The position numbers were made by a program, and so were the translations under genes. 64,000 bases of DNA from Siphlonurus alternatus (taxonomy: Eukaryota > Arthropoda > Insecta > Ephemeroptera > Siphlonuridae): the NCBI GenBank assembly GCA_949825025.1, contig OX463779.1, positions 46,865,284 to 46,929,283 on the forward strand. Direction: 5' to 3'. This document shows positions 47,000-57,944 of the stretch, piece by piece (position 1 is the stretch's first letter; each line of letters opens with the position of its first letter). A model generated the notes under the pieces. It worked only from the letters and a program-made list of their open reading frames with translations, had not been told where the DNA came from and did not search any database.

Positions 47000-49900
47000 A
47001 TAACAATAATCATTATAATCTATATACAATAATGTTTTAAACTCCCTCAATAAAAATGTTATTACAAAGACATTAATGCAGAAATCAAGATAAATCTCCT
47101 CCCTAGCATGCGAATATTGATGTCAAGTCGACGATTGTGAATAATTTATTTGGAAAAAGTCGGACTGGACAATTAAACTCCTCGGTACGAAGTGTCGGTA
47201 TCCTGAAAATGAGAGTCATGCTACCAGCGACTCACGCGACCATATTGACGTGCAGATAGAACATCAGCTGCATGCATGTTGTACGTTATCAAGGTAACTC
47301 CGAGACAATCAAACGCAATTATGTTATCAGTTGTTAATTACTTTTAGAAACAAAAACAAGAAATTTAAAAATGAAATTTATGTATATTTAGGAAATTAAA
47401 AGATTATATTGTATAAATAGATGACAAACTTTGATTATGTTTTTTTTAAATATAAAAACTTAAGATACAATTAAAATAATAATGGTATTTTATTTTATAA
47501 TATTAAATACAGGGTGTTGTAGAGAATAATAAATAATATTATAATTTTTTTCCAAGGTTCCTTTTAAATTTTTTAAAAGGAGATCATATATATGAAATGC
47601 TTCATTGGTTTTATTTTGTATACTTATATCAAATGAGCTGCATGGATTTTTTTTTTATATGAAGATATGTGTTCCACTTTATTAGTTTTTATATTTTGCA
47701 ACTATAATTAAAAATTTAGAAATTTTTACTTTTTTTTACGTAATATTAAAAAAAATATTAAGATGACAAAAAATGCATTTTTTTTCCTGCTCTTTTCCAC
47801 GTTCTATAAAAAAGACTAAAACCTATATAAAAACTTCTTTTATAAAATATTAGCTCCTATATTTTAATACGCGAGGCCACTAACCCCCTGCATTTATATC
47901 AATTGATTATTCCTAGAAGATAGAAGCCATTAAAGTAACAATCGATAAGTTATTAAGGATTATAAACTTCGCACATGGTACATGTTATAACCTGGCTGCA
48001 AGGTAGAAAGCTGATTTGAAGGGGGGAGGGACAGCAATGACGGACGGATTGAGGTGGCTCTCTCTCTCCTCTCTCAACTGCATCCGCATCAGCCCATGCA
48101 CCACCACCTGCATTCACGTGCATACATGTATAAGCACCCATTACGTGAATTATACGTAGGGACCGGATCTTCAGTTTTACAAAGATGTATACTATTGATT
48201 TTGACTTTGTTTATTAATCATGAAGTTCCATTGCCAAGAATGCAAAAAAAAAAAAAAAAAAAAGTTTGGACTGGAAAAAGTGTTTTTTTTTTTTTTAGTG
48301 AGAAATGTTTCAGTTTTTTAAAACTTTTTCCAGTTTCATAAAACTGCATGGAAACGTAGTTTTTTCTAATAAAAGCACGTTTTTCATGTTTATGTTCATT
48401 ATTCAATATTTTATCTAATTATTTTTCCTGACCTTACTCCATCTTGACACAACATTGATCGTATTTCAATTAAATTTTCTTCACTGCAAACAACGATATC
48501 TTGCCAGAATTTGTTGTTATATAAGAAAAGCATTGATAAAAATTATATTTTTGGGAAAGAAATATAAACTGGATTTTGCTCGAAACTGGAAGTGAACTTT
48601 TTTTTAACTGTTTTTGAGAAATTTAATTACTGTTTTTTAGGCAAAATCTAGACTGAATCTAGTGCTGGAAATCACATTTAAAAAATTTAGAAATCCGGTC
48701 TCTATAATTATAAGTTGATGTATTACCATATATTTGACTTTGACGTGTGTTACAGACAATCCCGTTTTAACTTCCTTCGGACCAAAGGTCATCTTTCCCT
48801 GTTCTTTAAAACCAAGATCGATTTATCTGCACTTGTAGATGGGTGTACTGTGGATTGTTCTCAATACAAATTTAATGTTCAATATGGTTTTGAAATTTCC
48901 AAAATATTACATGATTTACCTCAAATTAAAAGATTTCAATCATTTTTTGTTTCTTGCATTAGAATAAAATTTGTTGGACATATTCTGAGAAGATTGCCAA
49001 AAATATATTTTTCAAAATTTTGGTTTCATTTCTACACCTATTATATCCTTCTATAAAAAAAAATCAATAAATTTTGATATTTAAAAAGATTTGCTACAAT
49101 TTTTACCCCTTTCCCCACAATTGAACTGTTTGCCAACCCAAATATCGTCCTAATTTTTAATTTTGACCTCAAATTTCCAACAGATGCGGAAGAAGTTTAT
49201 AATTGTTCCCCCGCGACTCAGCGGGTTTCGATCCCAGTAGGGCGGGCTTGCAGCTAGCCAAACCTGTTTCTTGGCTGGCCCACGCATGCAGAGAGGGGAA
49301 GGGCGAGAAAAAAAAAAAAACTCGTGGCAGCAGCCATGATTGCGAGGGCTTCATGCACCGTGATTCTGTTGCACCGCCTTCTTTCTCACTGCACCGTGGC
49401 AACTTTTAAAAAATCTCCAACTTCGTCCAGAGAAGAAATTTCCTAGGAAATAGTCATAAAAATATGTCTGTAATATTTTTGTATTTCACCTTGAATCTTG
49501 CATGTATACATACATACATTTTTATTCTCTATCAGTAGCACCTCTGCTTTAATGTTAAAAAAATAATCTTTTTTTTTTATTATTTACCGACAATAAACGC
49601 GTGACCGAAATACATTTGGTGACGTTAAAATCATGACATGCTATTTTTTTTTATATATATATATAATATGTCTGAGCATTAACATGAAAAATGATGATAT
49701 CAAAAAAATTATATAAAAAAAATATTAAAACAACATGCAATTGTGATTTAATTATTGATTTATGAAAAAATTATATAAAAAAATTAAGTTAATTCATAAA
49801 TTGATGTACTTTTACATACCATATGTATGCTGGGGGCAATCTCCGCCGCTCCTTGAACTTTTATGCAGCACCACACATTAACACTGACTTTAATAATTAT

Positions 49901-52286
49901 ATAATAGAGTACACGTATATGCATCATATGCATATTTTAATAACTATAATTAAAAAATGTACAATTTCCACAAAATTTGATGTATTCACTCTTAGTTAAT
50001 TGTGCATGCTGCATAAAAGTTCAAAGAGCGGCGGAGATTGCCCATCATACACACATATCATGGTAAGTAAAAGTACATCAACTTATTATGTCTTACTTCG
50101 CCTGATAATATTTATTATTTTAAGTTAATTCATGTTTGTGAAAGCACTTTCTTGCACTTTTGTCTGTGGGAAATTATTACGATGCGTGCATTGTGCATCT
50201 GATTATGCAGTTGTGCGGGTTGTGGGCTTTCAGGGGCTTTCGAGACATGCACGCACAGGAGGGAGTTTTCCTCCTCGCAGGTGGATAGCCAGACATCAGA
50301 ATATCAGGAATAGTAGATCTGCCGGGCAGATGGACGTGATGGTGGCAGCAAAACTTGGCAACTTTTATAGGGGAGACAGAACACGATATCACGAGCTACT
50401 ATAAAAAAAAAAAAAAGCGAGGGAGAAGTTATTATAGTACAGAAATGGTCAAAACTTCCTGCATATTATAGTAGTAGCATTTACTTACCTACCTTTATGT
50501 TAGTGAATGGATGATAATTATTATATTTTATATGCACCGGAAACGTGTTGGTGGGCTGGTTGCAACTCATTAACTTTTAAAGTGCACGTGATGGGGCGAT
50601 ATATATGCAGGTGACATGCGGAAAGTATAATATAGTTGGAGAGGGGATTGTAATTTGGCGAGACTGAAAATTATTGGGGGGTGAAATTCATTAATTAATT
50701 ATTATTTTTACGTGATAATGAAGAAAGGAGCTTGCGTTAAGTTCTAAATATTTATGCAAGGGTGAATTCAGCGTTTTTTGATCTTGTGGGGGGATCTTTA
50801 CCTTTAAATTTGGGGTGCAAGGGGTGGTTATATTTGGGGGGGGGTAACTATCGGGACCGTCTAGGGGTAGGGGGAGGGTTATCGATCATGTCCCTCATTC
50901 TTAATATTACCTAACATAAACTTATTCATGCTTACTTTCAATGCAATTTTTTTTAACTAATATCATGTTCTCACACTTCTCACTGCATTCTATGATAATA
51001 TTATAACCGCATGTTTTTTTTAAGTAGCAAGTGCAAATTAAATGTTTATAACCACAAGGGGGAAAGTTCACTTAATTTAAATATTTTTGATGTGAAAAAA
51101 GCTTAAAAAAAATTATAAAACTTGCACCTTGCAACAATCGTTAATGATTTCCTCTTTTTTTTTAAAGTTTTAATTTAAAGGATGCTCATTAAAAATTCTT
51201 TTACTTGCGACACCTGCACTGTTTACCTTGCAGACTTAGCGGCAGGTGGCACTCAAGTCACACTTACCTTAAAAAATACATAACAAAACGTCCCCCGCCA
51301 TCATACCTGGTTCTATAATAATAATAATAATAGCACCTTTTTTTTCAATACATCAGACGACATATAAAAAATATATATATTGCTGGCTATGGAATCTCAA
51401 ATGATTAGTATACCTTAGCAAATCTATCCCTTCTCCAGACACCCCCTCCCTCTTACATCATCCCCCGCAGGTATAAAAAAAAAAGGGTTGTCGGACTGAA
51501 AGACGCAAATCTCTCCAACCTGCTGCATGAGATGATGATGCAGTTGGTTGCTGGAAAGCAAGGGTTGTTGCAGTGAACAAGGCAAAAAAAAAAAAATCAA
51601 ACGTGGCGAGTTTTGGTGGAGTGGGGGTGATGGACGAGCATGGCACGACAGACCGTAGACGAGAAGGGAGGGGGTGGGCGGTGAAGCCTTAAAAAAATTA
51701 CTCCCATAAAAAAACAGCCTAGCCAAGTTCTCAGAGCCATGCATGCATAAGCCTCTCCTCCTTCTCCTCCCCGCTTTTTTTTTTCGATTTTATTTTTCTT
51801 CGTTGCTAGCCCTCTCTCCCTCTAATTCTTCGTCGTGCTTTTCCCATACGCCGCGCTTCTCCCTCTTTATGCTCGCGGTTGCAGCACTGCGTTTTTTTTA
51901 GCCCTGCATGCAAGCACATGAATGCATGTCGTGACGTCACAATAATTCATCGTAATTTAGACTTCACGTTTTTATCATAACTTATGAGATATGTGACAAA
52001 AAAAACTTATTTTACAAACTATTTTATTATAATATATATTTATTTATTTCACCAATAAAAATTAAAATAAAAATACAAATGAAAACGGTGATAATAGAAT
52101 ATTTTAAATGACACTATTGATCACCAATACATATAAAGTGGTAAAATAACCTTTAAATATATTAATTAGTAATAAATTAAAAATGTAATTTCTTTAAAAA
52201 AACAAAAATATATAATAATATCATAAAACAATTGTCACAAAATATAAATTAAAATCATTTTTACATTTTCCCAAATCACAATAGCA
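47000..52286. other. AT-rich intergenic sequence with GC islands at 48000-48130, 49200-49410, 50130-50400 and 51420-51930
   Basis: No gene is supported. The islands are mixed-composition blocks with GCATGCA, GTGCA and CpG words. The last is C/T-rich and ends with a CRE octamer (51932-51939). An inverted pair at 49801-49870 and 50000-50080 (TGCTGGGGGCAATCTCCGCC against GGCGGAGATTGCCCAT) suggests another decayed palindromic element of about 290 bp. G-run clusters at 50790-50878 could form quadruplexes. Confidence 0.45.
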
Positions 52287-52630
52287 GCGATTTACAAAGT
52301 AAAAGGGAGTTATCCAGGTTTCTCACTAACCACGTTTAGTGTCATATATATGAATTAGGCTGGCGCTAATGGGTGCGATTCACGAAGCAGTTAACCAGGT
52401 TTCTAACCACGTTTAACTATACCTGTTTTACGTATTTAACCACCTAGTTAAACGTGGTTACGCTTAACGTTGTTAGAAATTTGGCTAACTGCTTCGTGAA
52501 TCACACCTAATAAATATATAAGCACGGTTAGCGTGAAACCTGGATAACTTTTAAAATGGGTACATACATGACAAAAATGTGTCAATTGCCTCAAAAATAC
52601 CAACTAATCAATAAAATCTTTTGTGAATCG
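52287..52630. mobile_element. self-nested MITE (family H inserted in family H)
   Basis: The outer arms are GCGATTTACAAAG..AGTTATCCAGGTTTC and their mirror, the latter split by an insert of about 70 bases. The inner element at about 52373-52507 has the same kind of ends (GCGATTCACGAAGCAGTTAAC and mirror) and the same CAGGTTTC..AACCACGTTTA block. Confidence 0.72.
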
Positions 52631-53245
52631 TCCCTATATTGAATATTTATTGGTATTGATTTGAATAATCAACGTATGATAAATTACTTGATTACGATCA
52701 GAGTATATTGCTATCATGCACTTGTTATATATAGACGGCTAGTATTTGTTACAATTGGTATTAATTCATTGCAATGCGAAACAATGAAACAATGTATCGA
52801 GATAAGCATAAAGGGTTGGAAAATGTCTACTCTGTTTCGCAGAACTTTGCATCTTGACCAAACATGGCCGGCAGTGGGCGAGCAAACATTGAGAATCGTA
52901 TTTACAGTCCATCTTTTTCCCGCGAGTTCTGCGTATAGAAGAAGTACATTTAAAATGCGTACGTAACTCAAAAGTCATTTGATATTCATATAATAAATAA
53001 TCTGCTTTACAAAATTATATAATAAGAAAAAATGAGGAATTGTTTTAAAGTTTCATTTCGAAAATGAAAGTTAAAATTTTGTTTTAAATAATTTATTATA
53101 TAAATAAAACTTGTTGAAAAACTCAATGAGCATGATATACTTATAAATTTGGATTTTACAATAATTTAATTATTACTGTTGAAAATTTCTTAGAAATTTA
53201 TTTCAACCAAACCATATTTACATTTTTTTAGTTAAAAACTTAAAA

Positions 53246-53606
53246 TTAAGGGTAAGGTCATGCCCGATGTTAAAAAATATTCTCACCCATGAACATTATG
53301 AAACATTAATTAAAATGTTTTTTTTCTCCTCTACATCCCCTATCAGTAGCTAAAATATCAGGTATACAAATTCGATCTAGTTTTTGAGGTATTAATTTTT
53401 AAAGTTGACTAATTTAATATGGAAGTTCCATTTCTCCATGTTAAATTAATCAACTTTAAAAATTCATAACTTGAAAACTAGATCGAATTTGTATACCTGA
53501 TATTTTACCTACTGATAGGGTATGTCAGGAGAACATTTTATGATATAATATGTTTCATAATTTTCATGTGTGGAAATATTTTTAATATTAGGCGTGTTAA
53601 ATTAAA
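53246..53606. mobile_element. MITE family B, copy 3
   Basis: Left TTAAGGGTAAGGTCATGCCC, inner CCCTATCAGTAGCTAAAAT and ATACAAATTCGATCTAG arms with the mirrored right half. The right tip is eroded. Confidence 0.83.
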
Positions 53607-53649
53607 GGGGAAAAATGTCAATTTATAACATGCCGATATAATATTGACT

Positions 53650-53935
53650 TTTCGTCCCCTCTGCAGGCACATTGAGGGGACTTGGAATCAATGCTGCTGT
53701 CATATTATGTTCACGATACTCTCTTGACCTCTGTTGTAGTTTCGTGACAAAAAAAAAAGTGAATCCTTTGTGTTTTCTCCCACCAAGATGCACCCTGGCA
53801 ACAACAGCAGTCTCGTATAATTGCTGGATGAAGAGCAATCAGGATGGGCCACGGCCAGTTGACCCCTCGGCTATCCACAAAAAAAAAGACGACGCTTGCA
53901 TGCGTGTTTGCTGACCATCTGACGTCGACTATGTA
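53650..53935. promoter_or_regulatory. GC-rich island
   Basis: Mixed-composition block directly after the family B element; frames on both strands are open but unrecognised. Candidate regulatory element only. Confidence 0.22.
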
Positions 53936-54084
53936 CAGAGAAGAGAGAGATTTAAATTGGTGCTAATCACAATTAAAATAGTACAAAAAAATAGATTTTT
54001 CATCTTTCTAGTTAAGTCTTAAAAATGAGCTATATAAAAAAATCGTTATTATAATTTTACTAACTGTATCTAGAACTGTCCAAG

Positions 54085-54445
54085 AAAATCCAGAAGGTGT
54101 CTCGGATAGTTCATAACATGTCTCGGACAATTCATAACATGTCTCAGACAGTCCAGAGTCCAGAATATGTCCCGGAAGTCCAGAACATGTCTCAGACAGT
54201 CGAAAAGGTGCCCCGGACAGTCCAGAACATGTCCCAGACATTCCAAAACGTGTCCCGGAAGTCCAGAACATTGTCTCGGACAGTCCAAAACATGTCTCGG
54301 ACATTCCAGAACCAGAACGTGTCCCGGACAGTCCAGAAAATTATCTTTGGCAGTTCAGAAAATGTCTTGGACAGTCCAGAACATTGTCCCGGAAGTCCAG
54401 AACATTCTCGGACATTCCAGAAAGTGTCTCGGACAGTCACGAGCC
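54085..54445. repeat. 21-bp minisatellite, about 17 units
   Basis: A tandem array with consensus starting CATGTCTCGGACAGTCC and ending AGAA. Units vary from 20 to about 28 bases, with recurrent single-base changes and a 7-bp internal duplication. Because 21 is a multiple of three and stops are rare, several frames stay open and read as heptapeptides such as MSRTVQN. Indels that are not multiples of three break any common frame, so it is unlikely to be protein coding. Confidence 0.9.
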
Positions 54446-55479
54446 GGTCAGAGCGGCAGGCACGCGACAGGTGTTGATCGCCACTCTATTATCATCATTA
54501 TTATTATTATACACTCTGATTTAAAGCACAAACAGTCCGGAAATGTATAAAAAAAAAAAAAAGAAGTTTTTTTGTTTAAATCACATTAAGTAAACAAAAG
54601 CTCTTCCTCACACTTAATTAAAGTACTTTTATTTATATACATTTTTTGTTTTCTACCATCACAGAAATAAATTTTTAAAGACCACTCTCTCTAAGTATTA
54701 TAAAATATTTATTCGTTGACATAAATTTTTAATAATAAATTAATTGTGTCCTTTAAATTTTTATAAATTTTAATGTAGGGCAGGTTAATTTTTGTTTAAA
54801 AAAAAAAACCTAAGTCATGGCTGGTGGAAGGAAGGAAGGACGAAAAGAGGTCACGTTGTGTGGTGCATCTCTCTCTCTGGCTGCTGAACTCAGTTGATGT
54901 TATACTGCATATGTAACGGGACTGATGCACTTCATATCACAGCATACACCGTTATATGCAGCAAGCAGTGGCCTCCATATAAGCTTTATAAAACCAAAAC
55001 TTGTCTTAGTTTATAGCACACACCGCTTGTTTAAATCTGCAATTGCACGCGTATGTATGTACTTGAATATATATCACATAAATTATCTCATCAAAATAAT
55101 TAGGTACTCACACATGTCAACTATAATATAGTACATGTCATATAATATTAAAATTTATTATATATAATAATGTATTCAATTTTTTTTCTTTTAAAAAGAA
55201 TTCGTATTTATGATCATATAAAAAAAAGACTACATTAATGCATTTAGGATTATATTTTCAAATAAAAAAAAATCAATAGAAAAGATAAAAACGGGTTTGA
55301 AAAGTTTCTAGAAAAAAAAAATAAATCTTATAATAATATATTGAAAAGACTTTGCACTTGTTGTTTTTTTAACAAAAGATATAATATTAATATAAATATC
55401 TCTTGTAAGTTTTTATTGGATAACAAAAACCATGTGTATCTAATGTTATATTGTATTAATTTTTATTTTTGATTCGCAG

Positions 55480-55740
55480 CAAATTCAAGATGGCGCCGAA
55501 ATGCAGTCGGGTGCATACAGGCGGGTGCAGCGGCGGCGGCGGCAGAATCCGGTGGAACGGGTTTCGCCTCCTCCGCTCTCTCTCCCTCTACTGCACTCTC
55601 AGGAGTTTTTTTTTTCCAGTAAAGGAGGATGGCGAGCTAATGAGGTGTCCGTGTCCTCCACCGCCCCTCCACTCCTCCGTGAGCCACGAGGCAATCGATG
55701 CTGCAGCGTGCATCTTTTTAGATTCTCTGCACTATGACTA
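55480..55740. promoter_or_regulatory. GC-rich island with PHO/YY1-like site and CT tracts
   Basis: Contains CAAGATGGCGCC (core AAGATGGC of PHO/YY1) at about 55486, GGCGGCGGCGG, and CTCTCTCTCCCTCT, which is GAGA-like on the other strand. The combination is reminiscent of Polycomb response elements, but this is motif matching only. Confidence 0.3.
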
Positions 55741-55781
55741 AACAAAAATATTATAGCAAAAGTTTATATTTCTCCAACTAA

Positions 55782-56004
55782 AGGCGGATTCACATGGCGG
55801 CAACGGCGATGCGACGCGATTTTGACGCAAAAACTGTGAAATCCTATGTGGCGAGTAAATTCGCCAGGTTGCGGCGGCGAATATCGTGTTAAATTACGAT
55901 GCTCTTCTTTTTTAGTCACCAAATATGGCCGCCAATGAATGTTACAGCAAGTGCGCATTATTCGTTTCGCGTCGCATGATAAAAATCGCCATGTGAATCT
56001 GCCT
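55782..56004. mobile_element. MITE family I, copy 1, TAA target duplication
   Basis: Ends AGGCGGATTCACATGGCG and its mirror, with flanking TAA at 55779-55781 and 56005-56007. The inner GCGATGCGACGCGATTTTGA pairs with the right arm. Confidence 0.85.
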
Positions 56005-56058
56005 TAAAAGTTAAAAGATGCGATTCTTTAATCGTGAATGAAATTAGTTTAACAATTA

Positions 56059-56316
56059 GGGAGCATTCACAAAGCACTTCAACCCTACTTTAGCCTCGAT
56101 TTTTATCCCCTGAGTGCTAAACATGGTGCTAAACCAGGGGCTAAAAATGTGAGCTAAATCGATGTTTTATAGCAATGTTAAACAGATACATATATTATAG
56201 CCCTCAATTTAGACTATAATTTTTAGCACCATGTTTAGCCCCTGGTTAGCACTCGCTTTATTCCGACGGATAAAAATCAAGGCTAAAGTAGAGTTAAAGT
56301 TCTCTGTGAATGCCCC
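56059..56316. mobile_element. MITE family F, copy 2
   Basis: Ends GGGAGCATTCACAAAGCAC and its mirror. The inner AACATGGTGCTAAACCAGGG matches the 30625 copy, but the arms are diverged and the centre is longer. Confidence 0.83.
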
Positions 56317-57436
56317 GCAATTGTTACTAAAATGCAGAGTAAAAAAAATTGAGTAAGGTTTTTATTTTATTTTTTTTTCTCTCTCTGTAATCTCATAGGT
56401 TTGGAGAGAGTCCAGTTAAAAACGCATTAACTTTGCCGCGACGGCGACTGCGGCAGCACGCATTTCTGTAATTAATCCCGCGCTAGGCAAACGCACCATG
56501 CAGCCACTTCTATACTCTAGTCCTTATCGATGCATTTCTAGGAGGTGGTTTATCTAACATCTTACTGTATTATTATTCACTCTAAGTAGTTCATCTTTAG
56601 CAACGCTGAGGTACAGTTGGTGGGGCTAAAAACTCTGGAGAGTTGCCGCCCTGTTGTTTATACTCTTGGTGGAGAAAATAGCTGAGAGATGCAGCAATTA
56701 TGCAGCGTTAGAGCAAGACGTAAATAGAGTAAGCTAGGAAAAGTCGTGCGTTTTAGAATGTGTTAGTTTTTGTTACCTCGCATCATTTTTATAGTTACGC
56801 ATGATGTGTATCCTGAATAAAGTACGTAGAATCAGTACAGATTTATTTGATCATTCAGCCAGTATCATGACTGCAGTGATTACCACAATACAAACATAGA
56901 TCTTGTCATTATTAATATTTTTATGATGAGTATTATTATTATTATTTAAATTGTAATTTCTAGTATTTCGAAAATATTAAGAGTTATAAATTATATATAA
57001 TTTCTGCAAATATTTATAATTTTTCACAGGACGATTATAGGACTACAGTACATAATACATTATATTACATATTCATTTTACAGGTATATTTTTTATGAAT
57101 ATTTTTCAATATTTTTTCTGGAAACAAACTTAAATATATCTGTGCAAGTAATTTTACATTGCAGTCATTGAATTTGCTGCATGTACTCATTTATTGTCTT
57201 GAAATATGAACAATGCAGTACAATGCATATGGTAAATTTTGCTTCTTGAATATATTATTGACCAAGACATGGTAATCGCATTAAAAAATAAAACAGTACG
57301 GTAAAATTTAAATAATTTTAAAATAATTATTTAATTATTATTATTTTAAAATAATAATAATTATCTTTTTTGATGCAACAATGTAGGTTTTCCATTAGGA
57401 ATAATAATAATAATAATAAATGGGCAATGCAGTAAT
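56317..57436. other. intergenic sequence
   Basis: AT-rich, with a CpG-bearing patch at 56400-56520 and another at 56600-56750. No gene or inverted element recognised. Confidence 0.45.
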
Positions 57437-57665
57437 TTTCTTTTTTACAAAGTTACACCCCTATGAGCTTGCATGGAGCTCAATTCTCATGGGTAATGGG
57501 TAGGGAGGGATAAAGGAGGGAGCGGATGGTGGTCACGGTCAGTTACGCGTCCCTGCAGCATGAGATGACACTGAGGGAACCATGGAAAACCTCAGTACAG
57601 TCAGAACGGACACCTCTACTTTTTATCAATGAACCAAAGTGATGTCTAAAGCCTGGGGAATCTCG
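57437..57665 (-). mobile_element. SINE-like A-tailed element, copy D
   Basis: On the minus strand: GGCTTTAGACATCACTTTGG, then AGGTTTTCCATGGTTCCCTC, ending in the T run at 57437-57446 (A tail). It keeps the uninterrupted ATTGATAAAAAG where copy A has the LINE insert. Confidence 0.7.
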
Positions 57666-57729
57666 GAAGCCTCTGTGGAATATTCAATAATTTTCCAATT
57701 ATTCATTTTCAAAGATCACAACTTATTAA

Positions 57730-57941
57730 AGGCGGATTCAGATGGCGACAACGGCGATGCGACGCGATTTTGATGTAAACGCTGTGAAATCCTATGCGGC
57801 GGCGAATTCGCTGGGAATCGCGTTAATTACGATGCTCTTTTTCTTTTAATCGCCAAATATGGCCGCCAATAGAAGATGTTATAGCAAGTGCGCATTATTC
57901 GCGTCGCGTCGCAGCCTGGAAATCGCCATGTGAATCCGCCT
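57730..57941. mobile_element. MITE family I, copy 2, TAA target duplication
   Basis: Ends AGGCGGATTCAGATGGCG and its mirror, flanked by TAA at 57727-57729 and 57942-57944. About 1.7 kb from copy 1. Confidence 0.86.
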
Positions 57942-57944
57942 TAA

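Noticed and set aside
48715..49056. A 113-codon plus-strand frame rich in Phe/Ile/Lys, with FVGHILRRLP near its end
   Set aside because: No family recognised, no splice or promoter context, and AT-rich composition explains the residues. The weak likeness to a LINE tail is not enough.
49195..49260. tRNA-like B-box (GGGTTTCGATCCC)
   Set aside because: The surrounding bases do not form a T-stem of five pairs or a cloverleaf, and no A-box is found at the right distance.
54008..54550. Overlapping frames of 72-127 codons with heptapeptide repeats
   Set aside because: They are by-products of a 21-bp minisatellite. Unit indels are not multiples of three and several frames are equally open on both strands.
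55469..55741. A 90-codon frame beginning MIRSKFKMAPKCS
   Set aside because: It lies wholly within a GC island and a second frame is equally open. No protein similarity recognised and the 3' half is low complexity.
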